A DNA stretch of 64,000 nt from Streptomyces rhizoryzae (GCF_023155275.1 NZ_JALMUV010000009.1:1-64000); one strand, 5' to 3'. Shown: positions 28,848 to 38,183, numbered from the stretch's first letter. Notes: generated from the sequence alone by a model not told the origin. Translations and numbers: made by a program.

Positions 28848-30178
28848 CGGGCCCCCTCCTCCACGTCCGCCAGATCGCCCGCGCCCACCGGGAGTTCGGC
28901 GGTCACGCGGAAGCCGCGCCGGCCGTCGGGGCCGTGGCGCAGCGTGCCGCCCGCCGCGGCCAGCCGCTCGGCCAGCCCCGCAAGGCCCGTACCGCCGGCC
29001 GTTTCGGTGGCGGTGCCGGGCCGCGCGCAGGCATCGCCCGCGCGGGCCGCACCGGAGCCTACGGGACCCCGGCCGTCGTCCGTGAGCGTCAGCCGCACCC
29101 GGTCCTCGTCGGCCCGCACCTCGATCTCGCAGCGGGTGGCGCCGCTGTGCCGGACGGTGTTGGTGACGCCCTCGCGCACCACCCAGCCCAGCAGCGCCTC
29201 GGCCTGCGGCGGCAGCGGCGGCCCGGCCCGGCGCACCACCGGCTCGATGCCGGCGCCGTCCAGCGCCGAACGGGCCCGGTCCAGTTCGGTCGCCAGGCTG
29301 CCCTCGCGGTAGCCGCTGACCGCCTCCCGTATCTCGGTCAGCGCCTGCCGGCCGACCGCCTCGATGTCGGCGGCCTGGCCCAGCGCCGCGTCCAGGTCGC
29401 GCGGCGCCAGCCGGCGCACCGCCTCGGCCTTGACCACCACCACCGACAGGGTGTGGCCGAGCAGGTCGTGCAGGTCCCGGGAGAACCGCAGCCGCTCCTT
29501 CTCCACCGCGCTGCGGGCCAGCTCCTGGCGGGTGGCGCGCAGTTCGTGGACGGTGTCGAAGAGGCTGAGGACGGTGGCGGTGACCATGCCGGACAGGAAC
29601 GTGCCGTAACCGACGCCGAACGAGCCCCAGGGCCCGTCGCCGTGCCAGCCGGAGAACACCCCGGCCCCGCCGCTGAGCGCGATCAGCCAGATGCCGAGCC
29701 GTTTGCCGCGCAGCGCCCGCACCGTGCCGGACGCCAGCGACAGCAGCGGGAAGAACAGGAACCACTCACCGCCGAAGCCGAGCGCCACGGCGAGGGTGAC
29801 GGCGGTCAGCGCGGCCAGTGCGTACAGCGGGCGGCGGGTGTCGCGCAGCCGGGGGCTGAAGGCGGTGAAGATCACGGTGACGTAGAGGGCGTTGAAGGCC
29901 AGGAGTCCGGCGCCGGCCAGCCAGACGTTCCCGGACCGGCCCTGGAGGGTGCTGGAGAGCGCGCCGGTCTCCATCAGCATCCAGGGCAGGAAGGTGTACC
30001 GGCCGGGGCCCTTCTCCAGCCGCTCGGCGCCCTTCCCCCGCTCGCAGCCCCGCCCCCGCGCCGCGCCGCCGGGCGCCGCGTCCTCTTCGTTCCGCCGTGC
30101 CATCCGCTTCCCGCCGTTCCCCGCCCGCTGCCGATCCGTCCCGCCGGCCGTGCCGGCCGGTGCCGCCGGTGTGCGCAT
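28844..30178 (-). CDS. DesK-like sensor histidine kinase (HisKA_3)
   Basis: 444 residues. A polar N-terminal part (1-60) precedes about five membrane helices (70-195), then the dimerisation domain with the phospho-acceptor His in FSRDLHDLLGHTLSV (about 247) and an ATPase domain with VREGVTNTVRHSGAT (N box), DDGRG and GTGLAGLAERL. The usual DesK/NarX architecture senses a membrane or envelope signal. ATG at 30178 is six bases after the ABC permease stop; ATG 30103, after GGGAAG, would remove the polar leader. Four-gene operon with transporter and regulator. Confidence 0.9.
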   Translation of the reverse strand: MRTPAAPAGTAGGTDRQRAGNGGKRMARRNEEDAAPGGAARGRGCERGKGAERLEKGPGRYTFLPWMLMETGALSSTLQGRSGNVWLAGAGLLAFNALYVTVIFTAFSPRLRDTRRPLYALAALTAVTLAVALGFGGEWFLFFPLLSLASGTVRALRGKRLGIWLIALSGGAGVFSGWHGDGPWGSFGVGYGTFLSGMVTATVLSLFDTVHELRATRQELARSAVEKERLRFSRDLHDLLGHTLSVVVVKAEAVRRLAPRDLDAALGQAADIEAVGRQALTEIREAVSGYREGSLATELDRARSALDGAGIEPVVRRAGPPLPPQAEALLGWVVREGVTNTVRHSGATRCEIEVRADEDRVRLTLTDDGRGPVGSGAARAGDACARPGTATETAGGTGLAGLAERLAAAGGTLRHGPDGRRGFRVTAELPVGAGDLADVEEGAR

Positions 30179-30184
30179 CGTGCC

Positions 30185-30904
30185 TCACACCGTCCGCGCG
30201 GCCCGCCGGTAGGCGTACGCCGCGTAACCGCCGAAGAGTGCCAGCCAGCCGGCCAGTACCGCCACCGTGGTCAGGGCCGGCGCCCCGCCGCGGGTGACGC
30301 TCAGGCCCAGCTCGGCGAAGCGGTTGGCGGGCGTCCAGGAGGAGAGCGCGCGCAGCCAGCCGGGGAACGCCCCGACCGGGAACCACAGGCCGCCGACGAC
30401 CGAGAGCAGCAGCATGCAGCCGGTGTTGGCCAGCCCGGTGGCCTGCGCGGAGAGGCGGTAGCCGTTGCCGAGGCCGAGCAGGGTGAACGGGGCGGTGCCC
30501 AGCCACAGCAGCACGACCAGCGCGGCCCACTGCCAGGCGGCCAGCGCGACGCCGTTGACCACCGCGCCGGCCAGGAGCACCGCGCCGATGGCCGGCAGGA
30601 CCGTGACCGCGCTGGTCAGCACCCGGCCGGCGATCACCTGGCGGGGGCTCAGCGGGAGGATCCGCAACTGCCGCAGCCAGCCCAGGCCCTTGTCCTCGGC
30701 GACGCCGTTGCCGGAGCCGAGCGCCGCGCCGAGCGCCCCGTACGCGGCGAGGCCGACCATGGCGGAGACCTTCCACTCGGTGCCGGCGCCGGCACCGAGG
30801 CGGGTGAACAGCAGGTACATCAGCACCGGCATCCCGAGGCCGAAGATGACATAACTCTTGTCGCGCAGCGCGCGGAGGATTTCCAGGCGGGCGTAGCCGA
30901 ACAT
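30185..30904 (-). CDS. ABC-2 type exporter permease
   Basis: 239 residues with six membrane helices, short DrrB-like permease. The segment GNGVAEDKGLGWLRQLRILPLSPRQVIAGR (between helices 2 and 3) and the late GGLWFPVGAFPGWLRALSSWTPANRF are typical of ABC-2 permeases in antibiotic or lipid export. ATG at 30904 overlaps the ATPase stop as ATGA. The substrate is unknown; the partner ATPase is directly upstream. Confidence 0.9.
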   Translation of the reverse strand: MFGYARLEILRALRDKSYVIFGLGMPVLMYLLFTRLGAGAGTEWKVSAMVGLAAYGALGAALGSGNGVAEDKGLGWLRQLRILPLSPRQVIAGRVLTSAVTVLPAIGAVLLAGAVVNGVALAAWQWAALVVLLWLGTAPFTLLGLGNGYRLSAQATGLANTGCMLLLSVVGGLWFPVGAFPGWLRALSSWTPANRFAELGLSVTRGGAPALTTVAVLAGWLALFGGYAAYAYRRAARTV

Positions 30905-31857
30905 CACACGGTCTCCTTCGGGGCCGGGGCGGTCAGGGCGAGGAAGGCGTCCTCCAGCCCGGCGGGGGCGACCTGGAGGCCGCGGATCAGGTCGAGGCGG
31001 GCCAGCGCGCGGACGGTGGCGTCGGAGTCGGCGGTGCGCAGCAGGGCGCGGTCGCCGCGGATCTCGACCGCGCCGACCCCGGGCAGCGCGGCGAGCGGTT
31101 CGGTGGGCGCGCCGGAGAGGTCGAAGGAGACCAGGGCGCCGCCGGCCCGCCGCCGGAGGTCGGCGCCGCTGCCGTCGGCGGCGACCCGGCCGCGGTCGAC
31201 GACCACGATGCGGTCGGCGAACTCGTCGGCCTCGGTGAGGTAGTGGGTGGAGAAGAGGACGGTGTTGCCGCGGCGGGCGTAGCCGCGCACGGAGTCCCAG
31301 AAGGCCCGCCGCGCCTCCACGTCCAGGGCCGCGGTGGGCTCGTCCAGCACCAGCAGCTCCGGATTGCCGGCCAGCGCGACGGCGAAGCGGACCCGCTGCG
31401 CCTGGCCGCCGGAGAGCCGGTCGATCCGCCGTCCGGCGAGCCCCCCGAGCCCGGCCAGCTCCAGCGCCTCGCCGACGTCCATCGGACGGGGGTGGGCGCC
31501 GGTGACGAAGGTGAGCAGCTCGCGGACGGTGACCCGGGGCACGGGCCGGCCCTCCTGGAGCATCGCGCCGACCCGGCCGGCCCGCACCGCGGCCTCCGGC
31601 GGGCCGCCGAACAGGCGCACCGTCCCGTCGGTGGGCGGCAGCAGGCCCAGCAGCAGGGCGAGGGTGGTGGATTTGCCCGCGCCGTTCCGCCCGAGGAGGG
31701 CCACCGTCTCGCCGGGGGCGATCCGCAGCGTCAGCCCGTCCACGGCCCGCACCGCGCCGTAACTCCGGGTGACCCCGCGGAACTCCACCGCGGCGCCCGC
31801 CGCTCCCGCCCCCGGCGCCCGCGACGGCGCCGGCACCGTCCCCGTCGTGCCTGCCAT
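30904..31857 (-). CDS. ABC exporter ATP-binding protein
   Basis: 317 residues. Walker A LLGRNGAGKST (about 58-68), Q-loop MLQEGRPVPRVT, signature LSGGQAQRVRFAVAL, Walker B LLVLDEPTAALD and the switch His in STHYLTEAD are all intact. The C-terminal 80 residues form the usual DrrA-like accessory part. ATG at 31857 follows GGGGAGG at good spacing. It pairs with the permease and is controlled, presumably, by the two-component pair at the end of the operon. The promoter lies in 31858-31990, divergent from the MaoC operon. Confidence 0.92.
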   Translation of the reverse strand: MAGTTGTVPAPSRAPGAGAAGAAVEFRGVTRSYGAVRAVDGLTLRIAPGETVALLGRNGAGKSTTLALLLGLLPPTDGTVRLFGGPPEAAVRAGRVGAMLQEGRPVPRVTVRELLTFVTGAHPRPMDVGEALELAGLGGLAGRRIDRLSGGQAQRVRFAVALAGNPELLVLDEPTAALDVEARRAFWDSVRGYARRGNTVLFSTHYLTEADEFADRIVVVDRGRVAADGSGADLRRRAGGALVSFDLSGAPTEPLAALPGVGAVEIRGDRALLRTADSDATVRALARLDLIRGLQVAPAGLEDAFLALTAPAPKETV

Positions 31858-32037
31858 GACTGCCTCCCCGTGGTGCCGGCCGCATCCGTGCGCCGGGTCC
31901 CGTCCGCCGCGCCGGCCAGCCCGCCGCGGCCCTCCTGACATTACGGAGCGTCGCCGCCGGGCGGCAGAGCCGCATGTGTGCGGTTTCCCATGACAAATGT
32001 CATGGACCGGCGGGCCGGAAGCGGGCGGCGGCCATAT

Positions 32038-32052
32038 CTGACGTCCCGTCAG
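32038..32052. promoter_or_regulatory. CTGACG-N3-CGTCAG palindrome (perfect)
   Basis: CTGACGTCCCGTCAG, both arms perfect, 165 bases before the MaoC start and 48 bases before a perfect KstR box. Confidence 0.7.
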
Positions 32053-32099
32053 GGGGTTCCGGGTGCGCCGCGCATCGGCTATACATGACTGCCATCGGC

Positions 32100-32113
32100 T
32101 AGAACGCGTTCTA
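32100..32113. promoter_or_regulatory. KstR-type operator of MaoC-ADH-SDR operon (perfect)
   Basis: TAGAACGCGTTCTA is a perfect palindrome and a full match to TnnAACnnGTTnnA, extended by one base on both sides to CTAGAACGCGTTCTAG. It is the best KstR box in the window. Confidence 0.85.
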
Positions 32114-32216
32114 GAAGTGTGCGACGCGGCCGCCGACCCGATACGACCCCGGCGCGGCCGACGGTGCGGACGGCCGGGCCGGGGTCTCCCACCGTGGTGA
32201 AGGAGCCAGCTCCCCG

Positions 32217-33113
32217 ATGCCCATCGACGCCGCCAAGGCCACCTCCGCCGAGCCGCGGACCACCGAACTCGCCTGGGACCACAAGGACGTCCAGCTCTAC
32301 CACCTCGGCATCGGGGCCGGCGCCGCCACCCCGGAGAAGCCGCACGCCGCCACCGACCCGGACGAACTCCGCTACACCCTGGAGCGCGCGCTGCACGTCC
32401 TGCCCAGCTTCGCCACCGTCGCGGGCGGCGGCATGGCGCTGGCCGGCGGGCTCTCCGCGCCCGGTATCGAGGTCGATCTCGCCGCCGTCCTGCACGGCGG
32501 CCAGACCGTCACGGTGCACCGCGCCCTCCCGGTGCGCGGTCGCGCCACCCAGACCTCCACCGTCCCCGCCGTCTACGACAAGGGCAAGGCGGCCGTCATC
32601 GTGCTGCGCTCCGAAGTCGCCGACGACGACGGGCCGTTGTGGACCTGCGACACCCAGATCTTCGTCCGCGGCGAGGGCGGCTTCGGCGGCGAGCGCGGCC
32701 CCTCGGTCCGCGGCGAACTCCCCGACCGCGCCCCGGACCTGACCACCGAACGCCGCATCCGCGCGGACCAGGCGCTGCTGTACCGGCTCTCCGGCGACTG
32801 GAACCCGCTGCACGCCGACCCCGAGTTCGCCGAGCTGGCCGGCTTCGACCGGCCGATCCTGCACGGGCTGTGCTCGTACGGGGTCGCGCTCAAGGCGGCG
32901 GTGGACCTCGCGCTGGACGGGGACGTGGCGCGGGTGCGGACGTACACCGCGCGGTTCGCCGGGGTGGCCTTCCCCGGGGAGACGCTGCGGATCCGGATCT
33001 GGCGGGAGGAGGAGGAGGCGGCCGGGGCGGGCGGCCGGCTCGTGGTGTCGGTCACCGCCGCGGACCGGGACGACGCCCCGGTGCTGGCGGACACCACCGT
33101 CGCGTACCGCTGA
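32217..33113 (+). CDS. MaoC-type 2-enoyl-CoA hydratase, Rv3538-like
   Basis: 298 residues, two hot-dog folds. The C-terminal one has the hydratase-2 motif with catalytic Asp and His in YRLSGDWNPLHADPEFAELA (about 193-212), followed by FDRPILHGLCSYG. The N-terminal half starts with DVQLYHLGIGAG and has KGKAAVIVLRSE and FVRGEGGFGGERGPS, matching the KstR-controlled mycobacterial hydratase Rv3538. It adds water to trans-2-enoyl-CoA in steroid side-chain beta-oxidation. The GAAGGAG site is eleven bases before ATG. First gene of a three-gene operon behind a perfect KstR box. Confidence 0.88.
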   Translation: MPIDAAKATSAEPRTTELAWDHKDVQLYHLGIGAGAATPEKPHAATDPDELRYTLERALHVLPSFATVAGGGMALAGGLSAPGIEVDLAAVLHGGQTVTVHRALPVRGRATQTSTVPAVYDKGKAAVIVLRSEVADDDGPLWTCDTQIFVRGEGGFGGERGPSVRGELPDRAPDLTTERRIRADQALLYRLSGDWNPLHADPEFAELAGFDRPILHGLCSYGVALKAAVDLALDGDVARVRTYTARFAGVAFPGETLRIRIWREEEEAAGAGGRLVVSVTAADRDDAPVLADTTVAYR

Positions 33114-33174
33114 CCGGACCGCCCCGCCGCCCTGCAACGCCCTGGGAGCCCCATCCGCGAGAGGAGCCGTAGCC

Positions 33175-34251
33175 ATGCGCGCAGCCGTACAGCACGAGAC
33201 GGGACGGGACAAGCTGGAGGTGCTCGACGACGTCGAGGCGGTGGGGTTCGGGCCCGGCCGGGTGCGGATCCGCATCCGCGCCACCGGGCTGTGCCACTCC
33301 GACCTGTCCGCGATGAGCGGGGTGCTGCCGCAGCCCGCGCCCTTCGTCCCCGGCCACGAGGGCGCCGGGGAGGTCCTCGACGTCGGCGACGGGGTCACCG
33401 GGCTGAGCCCCGGCGACCGGGTTCTGATGTGCTGGCTGCCGGCCTGCGGCAGCTGCCCGTCCTGCAAGCGCGGCCAGACGCACCTGTGCCTGGCCGGGTT
33501 CATGAACGCCGGCACGCCCAACTTCAAGCGCCCCGGCGGCGACGTCTTCGGCTTCGCGGGGACCGGCACGTTCGCCGAGGAGGTCGTGGTCGCCGCCCCC
33601 TGCGCCGTCCCGATCCCCGACGACGTGCCCTACGAGATCGCCGCGCTGATCGGCTGCGGCGTCACCACCGGGCTCGGCGCGGCCCTGAACACCGCCCGGG
33701 TGGAGGCCGGGTCCTCGGTCGCGGTGATCGGCTGCGGCGGCGTCGGCATCTCCGTCATCCAAGGGGCGCGGGTCAGCGGCGCGGCCCAGATCCTCGCCGT
33801 CGACCCGGTGCCGGCCCGCCGCGAGGCCGCGCTCCGCTTCGGCGCCACCGAAGCCGTCGCCCCCGAGGACCTCGCCGACGCCAAGGCCCGGATCACCGGC
33901 GGGGAGGGCTTCGACTACGTCTTCGAGGTCGTCGGCAAGTCCGCCACCGCCCGCACCGCCTACGAGACCACCCGGCGCGGCGGCACCCTCTGCGTGGTCG
34001 GCGCGGGCGCGATGGACGACACCTTCCAGGTCAACATGTTCGAGCTGTTCTTCGACGAGAAGCGGATCCTGCCCTCGCTCTACGGCGGCGCGGACGTGCT
34101 GCGCTCCTACGAGCGGGCGATCGCCCTGTGGCGGGCCGGCCGGATCGACCTGGAAGGGCTGATCACCCACCGGGTCCGGCTCGACGGCATCAACGACGCC
34201 CTGGACCAGATGCGGTCCGGCACCGCACTGCGCACCTGCATCGAGCTCTGA
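33175..34251 (+). CDS. Zinc-dependent alcohol dehydrogenase (class III-like)
   Basis: 358 residues. Catalytic zinc ligands are in GLCHSDLSAM (Cys about 38) and PGHEGAGEV (His, Glu); the structural zinc site has four Cys in CGSCPSCKRGQTHLC (about 94-108). The NAD-binding motif is VIGCGGVGISVIQGARVSGA. Such enzymes oxidise primary alcohols; in a CYP125 regulon the steroid C26 alcohol is a candidate substrate (inference). GAGAGGAG lies before ATG 33175. Middle gene of the operon, 61 bases after MaoC and 75 before the SDR. Confidence 0.9.
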   Translation: MRAAVQHETGRDKLEVLDDVEAVGFGPGRVRIRIRATGLCHSDLSAMSGVLPQPAPFVPGHEGAGEVLDVGDGVTGLSPGDRVLMCWLPACGSCPSCKRGQTHLCLAGFMNAGTPNFKRPGGDVFGFAGTGTFAEEVVVAAPCAVPIPDDVPYEIAALIGCGVTTGLGAALNTARVEAGSSVAVIGCGGVGISVIQGARVSGAAQILAVDPVPARREAALRFGATEAVAPEDLADAKARITGGEGFDYVFEVVGKSATARTAYETTRRGGTLCVVGAGAMDDTFQVNMFELFFDEKRILPSLYGGADVLRSYERAIALWRAGRIDLEGLITHRVRLDGINDALDQMRSGTALRTCIEL

Positions 34252-34326
34252 CGGCCCGCCCCGGGCCGCCGACCGCACGGCCCCGGACGGCACCGCCCCA
34301 CGGGACAGCAGCAGGAAAGGACACGC

Positions 34327-35268
34327 ATGGCACAGCCACTCACCGGCCTGACCGCGATCGTCACCGGTGCCGGCCGCGGCCTGGGCCGGGCCGAGGCCCT
34401 GGAGCTCGCCCGCCTCGGCGCCCACGTCGTCGTCAACGACTTCGGCCGGCCCGGCAGGGACGGCTCGGGCGCCGCCTCGGCCGCCCCCGCCGAGGAGGTC
34501 GCCGAGGAGATCCGCGCGGCCGGCGGACGGGCCACCGTCCACACCGGCGACGTCGCCGACCACCAACAGGCCGCAGAGCTCGTGCGGTTGGCCGTCGACA
34601 CCGGCGGCCGGCTGGACATCCTGGTCAACAACGCGGGCATCCTGCGCGACCGGATGGTGTTCTCGATGACCGAGGACGAGTGGGACTCGGTGATCCGCGT
34701 CCACCTCAAAGGCCACTTCAACACCACCCGCTTCGCGGCCGCCCACTGGCGCGCCCGCGCCAAGGAGACCGGCGCCCCGGTGCACGGCCGGATCGTCAAC
34801 ACCTCGTCCGAGGCGTTCCTCGCGGGCTCGGCAGGACAGCCCAACTACGCGGCGGCCAAAGGCGGCATCGTCGGCCTGACGACCTCCACGGCGCTGGCGC
34901 TGGCCAAGTACGGGGTGACCGCCAACGCCATCTGCCCGCGCGCCCGCACCCGGATGACCGAGGACGTCTTCGCCGGCTTCGCGGCCCCCGCGGACGGCCG
35001 GCCCGACCCGCTCGCGCCCGAGCACGTCGCCCCGCTGGTCGGCTACCTCGCCTCACCCGCCGCCGCCAGGATCAACGGCCAGCTGCTGGTCGTCCACGGC
35101 GGCATGGTGGCGATCGCCGAACGCCCCCGGATCGCCGCCCAGTTCGACACCGCCGAGGACTTCTTCAGCTACGAGGAGCTGGACGCCCTGCTCACCCCGT
35201 ACTACGCCGACCGCCCGGCCCACGAGACCTTCGCGGCCCCCGAGGTGCTGGGCCTCAAGCACGGCTGA
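34327..35268 (+). CDS. SDR 3-hydroxyacyl-CoA dehydrogenase, Hsd4A-like
   Basis: 313 residues. The cofactor motif is VTGAGRGLGRAEAL (about 13-26); NNAG at about 100; catalytic Ser in VNTSSEAFLAG and Tyr/Lys in NYAAAKGG (about 176-180). The VVNDFGRPGRDGSG insertion and a C-terminal extension of about 60 residues are as in peroxisomal multifunctional enzyme type 2 and mycobacterial Rv3502c (Hsd4A), which oxidises 3-hydroxyacyl-CoA steroids. With the MaoC hydratase and a thiolase it completes a beta-oxidation turn. AGGAAAGGA precedes ATG. Confidence 0.88.
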   Translation: MAQPLTGLTAIVTGAGRGLGRAEALELARLGAHVVVNDFGRPGRDGSGAASAAPAEEVAEEIRAAGGRATVHTGDVADHQQAAELVRLAVDTGGRLDILVNNAGILRDRMVFSMTEDEWDSVIRVHLKGHFNTTRFAAAHWRARAKETGAPVHGRIVNTSSEAFLAGSAGQPNYAAAKGGIVGLTTSTALALAKYGVTANAICPRARTRMTEDVFAGFAAPADGRPDPLAPEHVAPLVGYLASPAAARINGQLLVVHGGMVAIAERPRIAAQFDTAEDFFSYEELDALLTPYYADRPAHETFAAPEVLGLKHG

Positions 35269-35356
35269 CCGCCGCGGCGCGGACGCGGAAACGGCCGTGG
35301 CCGCCGCCCGCTGACGCGGTGCGGCGGCCACGGCCGCGGTCGCTGCCCGGACCCGC

Positions 35357-35524
35357 TCAGGCGGTCCGGACCTGCTGGTCCCTGCGGTGCCGCCCGTGCG
35401 CCGCGTCCTGCGTCTGCTCGGCGGCGGCGGCCGGACCGCGGTGCCTGCCGGAGCCTGCGGCCTCGGCCTGGGCGGCTGCCTCCTGGGGGCGCGCCTGGGT
35501 CGTGTCGGTTCGGGCTTCGGACAT
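35357..35524 (-). CDS. Small charged protein of unknown function
   Basis: 55 residues rich in Ala, Gln, Arg and His, with a GSGRHRGPAAAAEQ pattern and a HGRHRR motif near the C terminus. Similar short proteins with repeated G-[KR]-H-R-G/R motifs are common in Streptomyces, with no known function. No membrane helix or signal. ATG at 35524 has GGAG about twelve bases upstream. The half-site CTGACG lies just upstream. The gene converges on the SDR operon. Confidence 0.55.
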   Translation of the reverse strand: MSEARTDTTQARPQEAAAQAEAAGSGRHRGPAAAAEQTQDAAHGRHRRDQQVRTA

Positions 35525-35686
35525 GGAAAGAGTCACTCCGTCAGATCGCTTGCAGCTGTACGCGTCGGGACGCCCCCGGCTCCCGCCGGGACGTGCCCCG
35601 TGCGGTGCCGTCGGTGGCCGGGTCAACCGGCTGCGCAGCCCCCCGCCCGGAATTCTAACGGGGCGGATATCCGCACTCCACCGCGC

Positions 35687-36922
35687 CTACCGGGCCGCGA
35701 GCGGCGCCTGTTGCAGGGGCACCGGCCTGCACAAGCGGGGATGCCCCGGGGCGCCGGACGGTTCCGCACCGGGGGCTTTCGGTTGTGCAGATGCTGTGGA
35801 GCAGGCGCCGTTATCGCCTGCTTCCCGGACAATTCCCGCGCCGTTTCCGGCCGTTCCCCGATCCGCCGCCGGGCCCGGTGCCGCGCCCTCCGCGGCCGGT
35901 CCCAGCGGTATGGCCATCCGCGCCACCCCGCACGGCACCGCCGCCGTCGCGTACGGCAGCAGCAGCTCCCCCTCCGGCGTCCACCGGCCGCTGCCCGCCA
36001 GCCAGCCGTCCGGGGCCGGGAACTGCGCGAGCCGCCGGTCCGCGGGCCGCCACACCCCCAGCCGGGTCCCGCCCGGCCCCTCCAGGCGGAAGGCCACCGC
36101 GCAGGTCTCCGGCGGCCGGGCCCGCCCCGGCTGGACCGCGAACGGCACCACCGCCATATCGGGCGCCCGCAGGCACTCCGGGAAGCGCACCGGGCGTGCG
36201 CTGCCCAGGACGCCCCAGCCCAGCCGGTCGTGGCCCGGCGCGTCCGACCGGACGAGCAGCAGCCCGCTGTCCGGATCGGCGAGCAGCAGCCGGTCCTCGC
36301 TCTCGTCGGTGATCTGGAGCAGCGGACTGATCTGCCCGCCGCGCGCCAGGTCGACCAGCACCGTCTTGGTGCGGCCGGCCAGTTCCCGGTCCAGGGCCAG
36401 CAGCCGCCCGCCGTGGTCCAGCCAGACGCCGCCGGTGCACCGCCCCGGCACCACCGCGACCCGCTCCGGACCGGCCGCGCCGCCGTGCACCAGCCACAGC
36501 CCGGTGGCCTCCGGGCCGGGCGTGAGCGCGTAGGCCAGCACGCCGTCCGGGGCGGGCGGCAGCAGCGTCAGCGCGTCCGCCGCGACCGCGCCCAGCAGCT
36601 CCTCCCGGGTGCCGGGCCCGGTGGGGGAGAGCAGGCTGACGGTGAAGCGGTCGGCGACCCGGCGCACGAGCACCACCCGGCCGTCCGCGAGCGGCAGCGG
36701 CGCGCTGTCCGGCTCCTCGGGCTGACAGCCCGCCAGCGGGACCGCGTACGGCTCCGGCCCGCCGATCGTCCAGCGCTCGGGGTACCAGCTGCCGGCGGCG
36801 TCGGCGTGCCGGGTGAGCCGGGCGGCGTACGAGCCGTCGGCGGCCAGGGTCAGCGCCGCGCGGGGCGGGCCGGCCGGGGCCGCGGGGTTCGCACCGGCAC
36901 GGTGTTCGGCACAGATCGTCAT
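35687..36922 (-). CDS. Predicted beta-propeller-like cytosolic protein
   Basis: 411 residues, no signal peptide. The sequence alternates short beta-rich repeats ending in Trp/Asp/Gly patterns (RHADAAGSWYPERWTIGG, GGVWLDHGGRLLALDRE, LRAPDMAVVPFAVQPG, GSGRWTPEGELLLPYA), suggesting a propeller. The last 60 residues are low-complexity and may be disordered. I do not recognise a named family. ATG 36922 follows GGAGG at nine bases. It is divergent from the iron-siderophore binding protein gene, and the iron box at 37072 could affect both. Confidence 0.7.
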   Translation of the reverse strand: MTICAEHRAGANPAAPAGPPRAALTLAADGSYAARLTRHADAAGSWYPERWTIGGPEPYAVPLAGCQPEEPDSAPLPLADGRVVLVRRVADRFTVSLLSPTGPGTREELLGAVAADALTLLPPAPDGVLAYALTPGPEATGLWLVHGGAAGPERVAVVPGRCTGGVWLDHGGRLLALDRELAGRTKTVLVDLARGGQISPLLQITDESEDRLLLADPDSGLLLVRSDAPGHDRLGWGVLGSARPVRFPECLRAPDMAVVPFAVQPGRARPPETCAVAFRLEGPGGTRLGVWRPADRRLAQFPAPDGWLAGSGRWTPEGELLLPYATAAVPCGVARMAIPLGPAAEGAAPGPAADRGTAGNGAGIVREAGDNGACSTASAQPKAPGAEPSGAPGHPRLCRPVPLQQAPLAAR

Positions 36923-37071
36923 CGGGTGCCACCTCCAGTGGAGGGACGTTAGTTTTCGCACTTCCGGCCGAACAGCGGCAGTTGCGGGTCTTCACGCATA
37001 AGGGTGGCGGTTGTCCGGTTCGCCGGTCCCGGGAGGGGTGGGTGTGCTTCGTGATTCAAGGATGCGTAAAG

Positions 37072-37085
37072 TTAGGTGGACCTAA
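37072..37085. promoter_or_regulatory. Iron box (DmdR/IdeR-type operator)
   Basis: TTAGGTGGACCTAA has the inverted arms TTAGGT and ACCTAA seen in DmdR/DtxR-family iron boxes. It lies 70 bases before the siderophore-binding lipoprotein start, so iron-bound DmdR should repress this gene. Confidence 0.75.
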
Positions 37086-37154
37086 GTTGCCGGTGGGCGG
37101 CACGGGGAGCTTCCCCGTGCCGCCCGCCGCCGCCCGTACGACCTGGAGTGACCG

Positions 37155-38183
37155 ATGCCCCTTCGCCGCCGCGGCACCGCCGCCGCCCTCGCCCTCGCCG
37201 CCGCCGGCGCGCTCGCGCTCACCGGCTGCGGCACGTCCGGTGCGGACGGCGGCGACCGCGGCGCGGGCTCGAAGTCGGTGGCCCAGGGCGGCAAGGACTT
37301 CGGCAAGGCCGCCGACGCGACCGCGAAGATGGGCACCGACGCGGCCCCGGGCCGATTTCCGCGCACCATCCGGCACGCGATGGGCACCACCACCCTCCCG
37401 GCCGCCCCCCGGCGCGTGGTCGTCCTCGACGTCGGCGAACTGGACAACGTCGTCTCGCTCGGCATCAAGCCGGTCGGCTACGCCCCCACCGAGGGCGACG
37501 CCGCCCTCCCCGGCTACCTCGCCGCCAAGGCCGGCCACCCCAAGAGCGTCGGCACGGTCAACGGCCTCAACCTGGAGGCCGTCAACGCCCTCAAGCCCGA
37601 CCTCATCCTGGGCAGCAAGCTGCGCGCCGAGAAGCAGTACCGGCAGCTCAGCAAGATCGCCCCGACCGTCTTCTCGATCCGTCCCGGCTTCACCTGGAAG
37701 CAGAACTACCTGCTCAACGCCGCCGCCCTGGACCGGACCGCGCAGGCCGAGAGCCAACTGGCCGCCTACGAGGCCAAGGCGAGGAAGCTCGGCGCGGACC
37801 TCGGCCCGAAGAAGCCGACGGTGACGATGCTGCGCTACATGCCGCAGTTCACCCGCCTCTACGCCCAGCGCTCCTTCATCGGCACCATCCTCCAGGACGT
37901 CGGCCTGCCGCGCCCCGCCAACCAGCGGGCCGACGACCTCGCCGTCGAGGTCAGCCCGGAGAACATCGGCCAGGCCGACGCCGACTGGATCTTCACCGGC
38001 GTCTACGGCGACCCGAAGTCCACCAAGCGCGACACCGCCGAGCAGAACCCGCTCTGGAAGAACCTCCGGGCGGTCAAGGCCGGCCACGCCAGGAACGTCA
38101 GCGACGAGACCTGGTACCTCGGCCTCGGTGTCACCGCGGCCGACCGGGTCCTGGACGACCTGCGCGGCTTCCTCGTCCCGTAG
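37155..38183 (+). CDS. Iron-siderophore ABC transporter substrate-binding lipoprotein
   Basis: 342 residues. A lipoprotein signal ends at LTGC (Cys about 24). The mature chain is a FecB/FhuD-like binding protein: TIRHAMGTTTLPAAPRRVVV near 70, then GELDNVVSLGIKPVGYA, LKPDLILGSKLRAEKQY and ISPTVFSI-like sequence, ending with a second lobe. Similar to DesE-type desferrioxamine binders of Streptomyces. It captures ferric siderophore outside the cell for an ABC permease that is not in this window. An iron box lies in the promoter. ATG 37155 is clear. Confidence 0.87.
   Translation: MPLRRRGTAAALALAAAGALALTGCGTSGADGGDRGAGSKSVAQGGKDFGKAADATAKMGTDAAPGRFPRTIRHAMGTTTLPAAPRRVVVLDVGELDNVVSLGIKPVGYAPTEGDAALPGYLAAKAGHPKSVGTVNGLNLEAVNALKPDLILGSKLRAEKQYRQLSKIAPTVFSIRPGFTWKQNYLLNAAALDRTAQAESQLAAYEAKARKLGADLGPKKPTVTMLRYMPQFTRLYAQRSFIGTILQDVGLPRPANQRADDLAVEVSPENIGQADADWIFTGVYGDPKSTKRDTAEQNPLWKNLRAVKAGHARNVSDETWYLGLGVTAADRVLDDLRGFLVP

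Noticed and set aside
35525..35560. Half of the CTGACG palindrome upstream of the 55-residue protein gene
   Set aside because: Only one arm (CTGACG) is present; the other arm does not match, so it was not counted in the five-site set.
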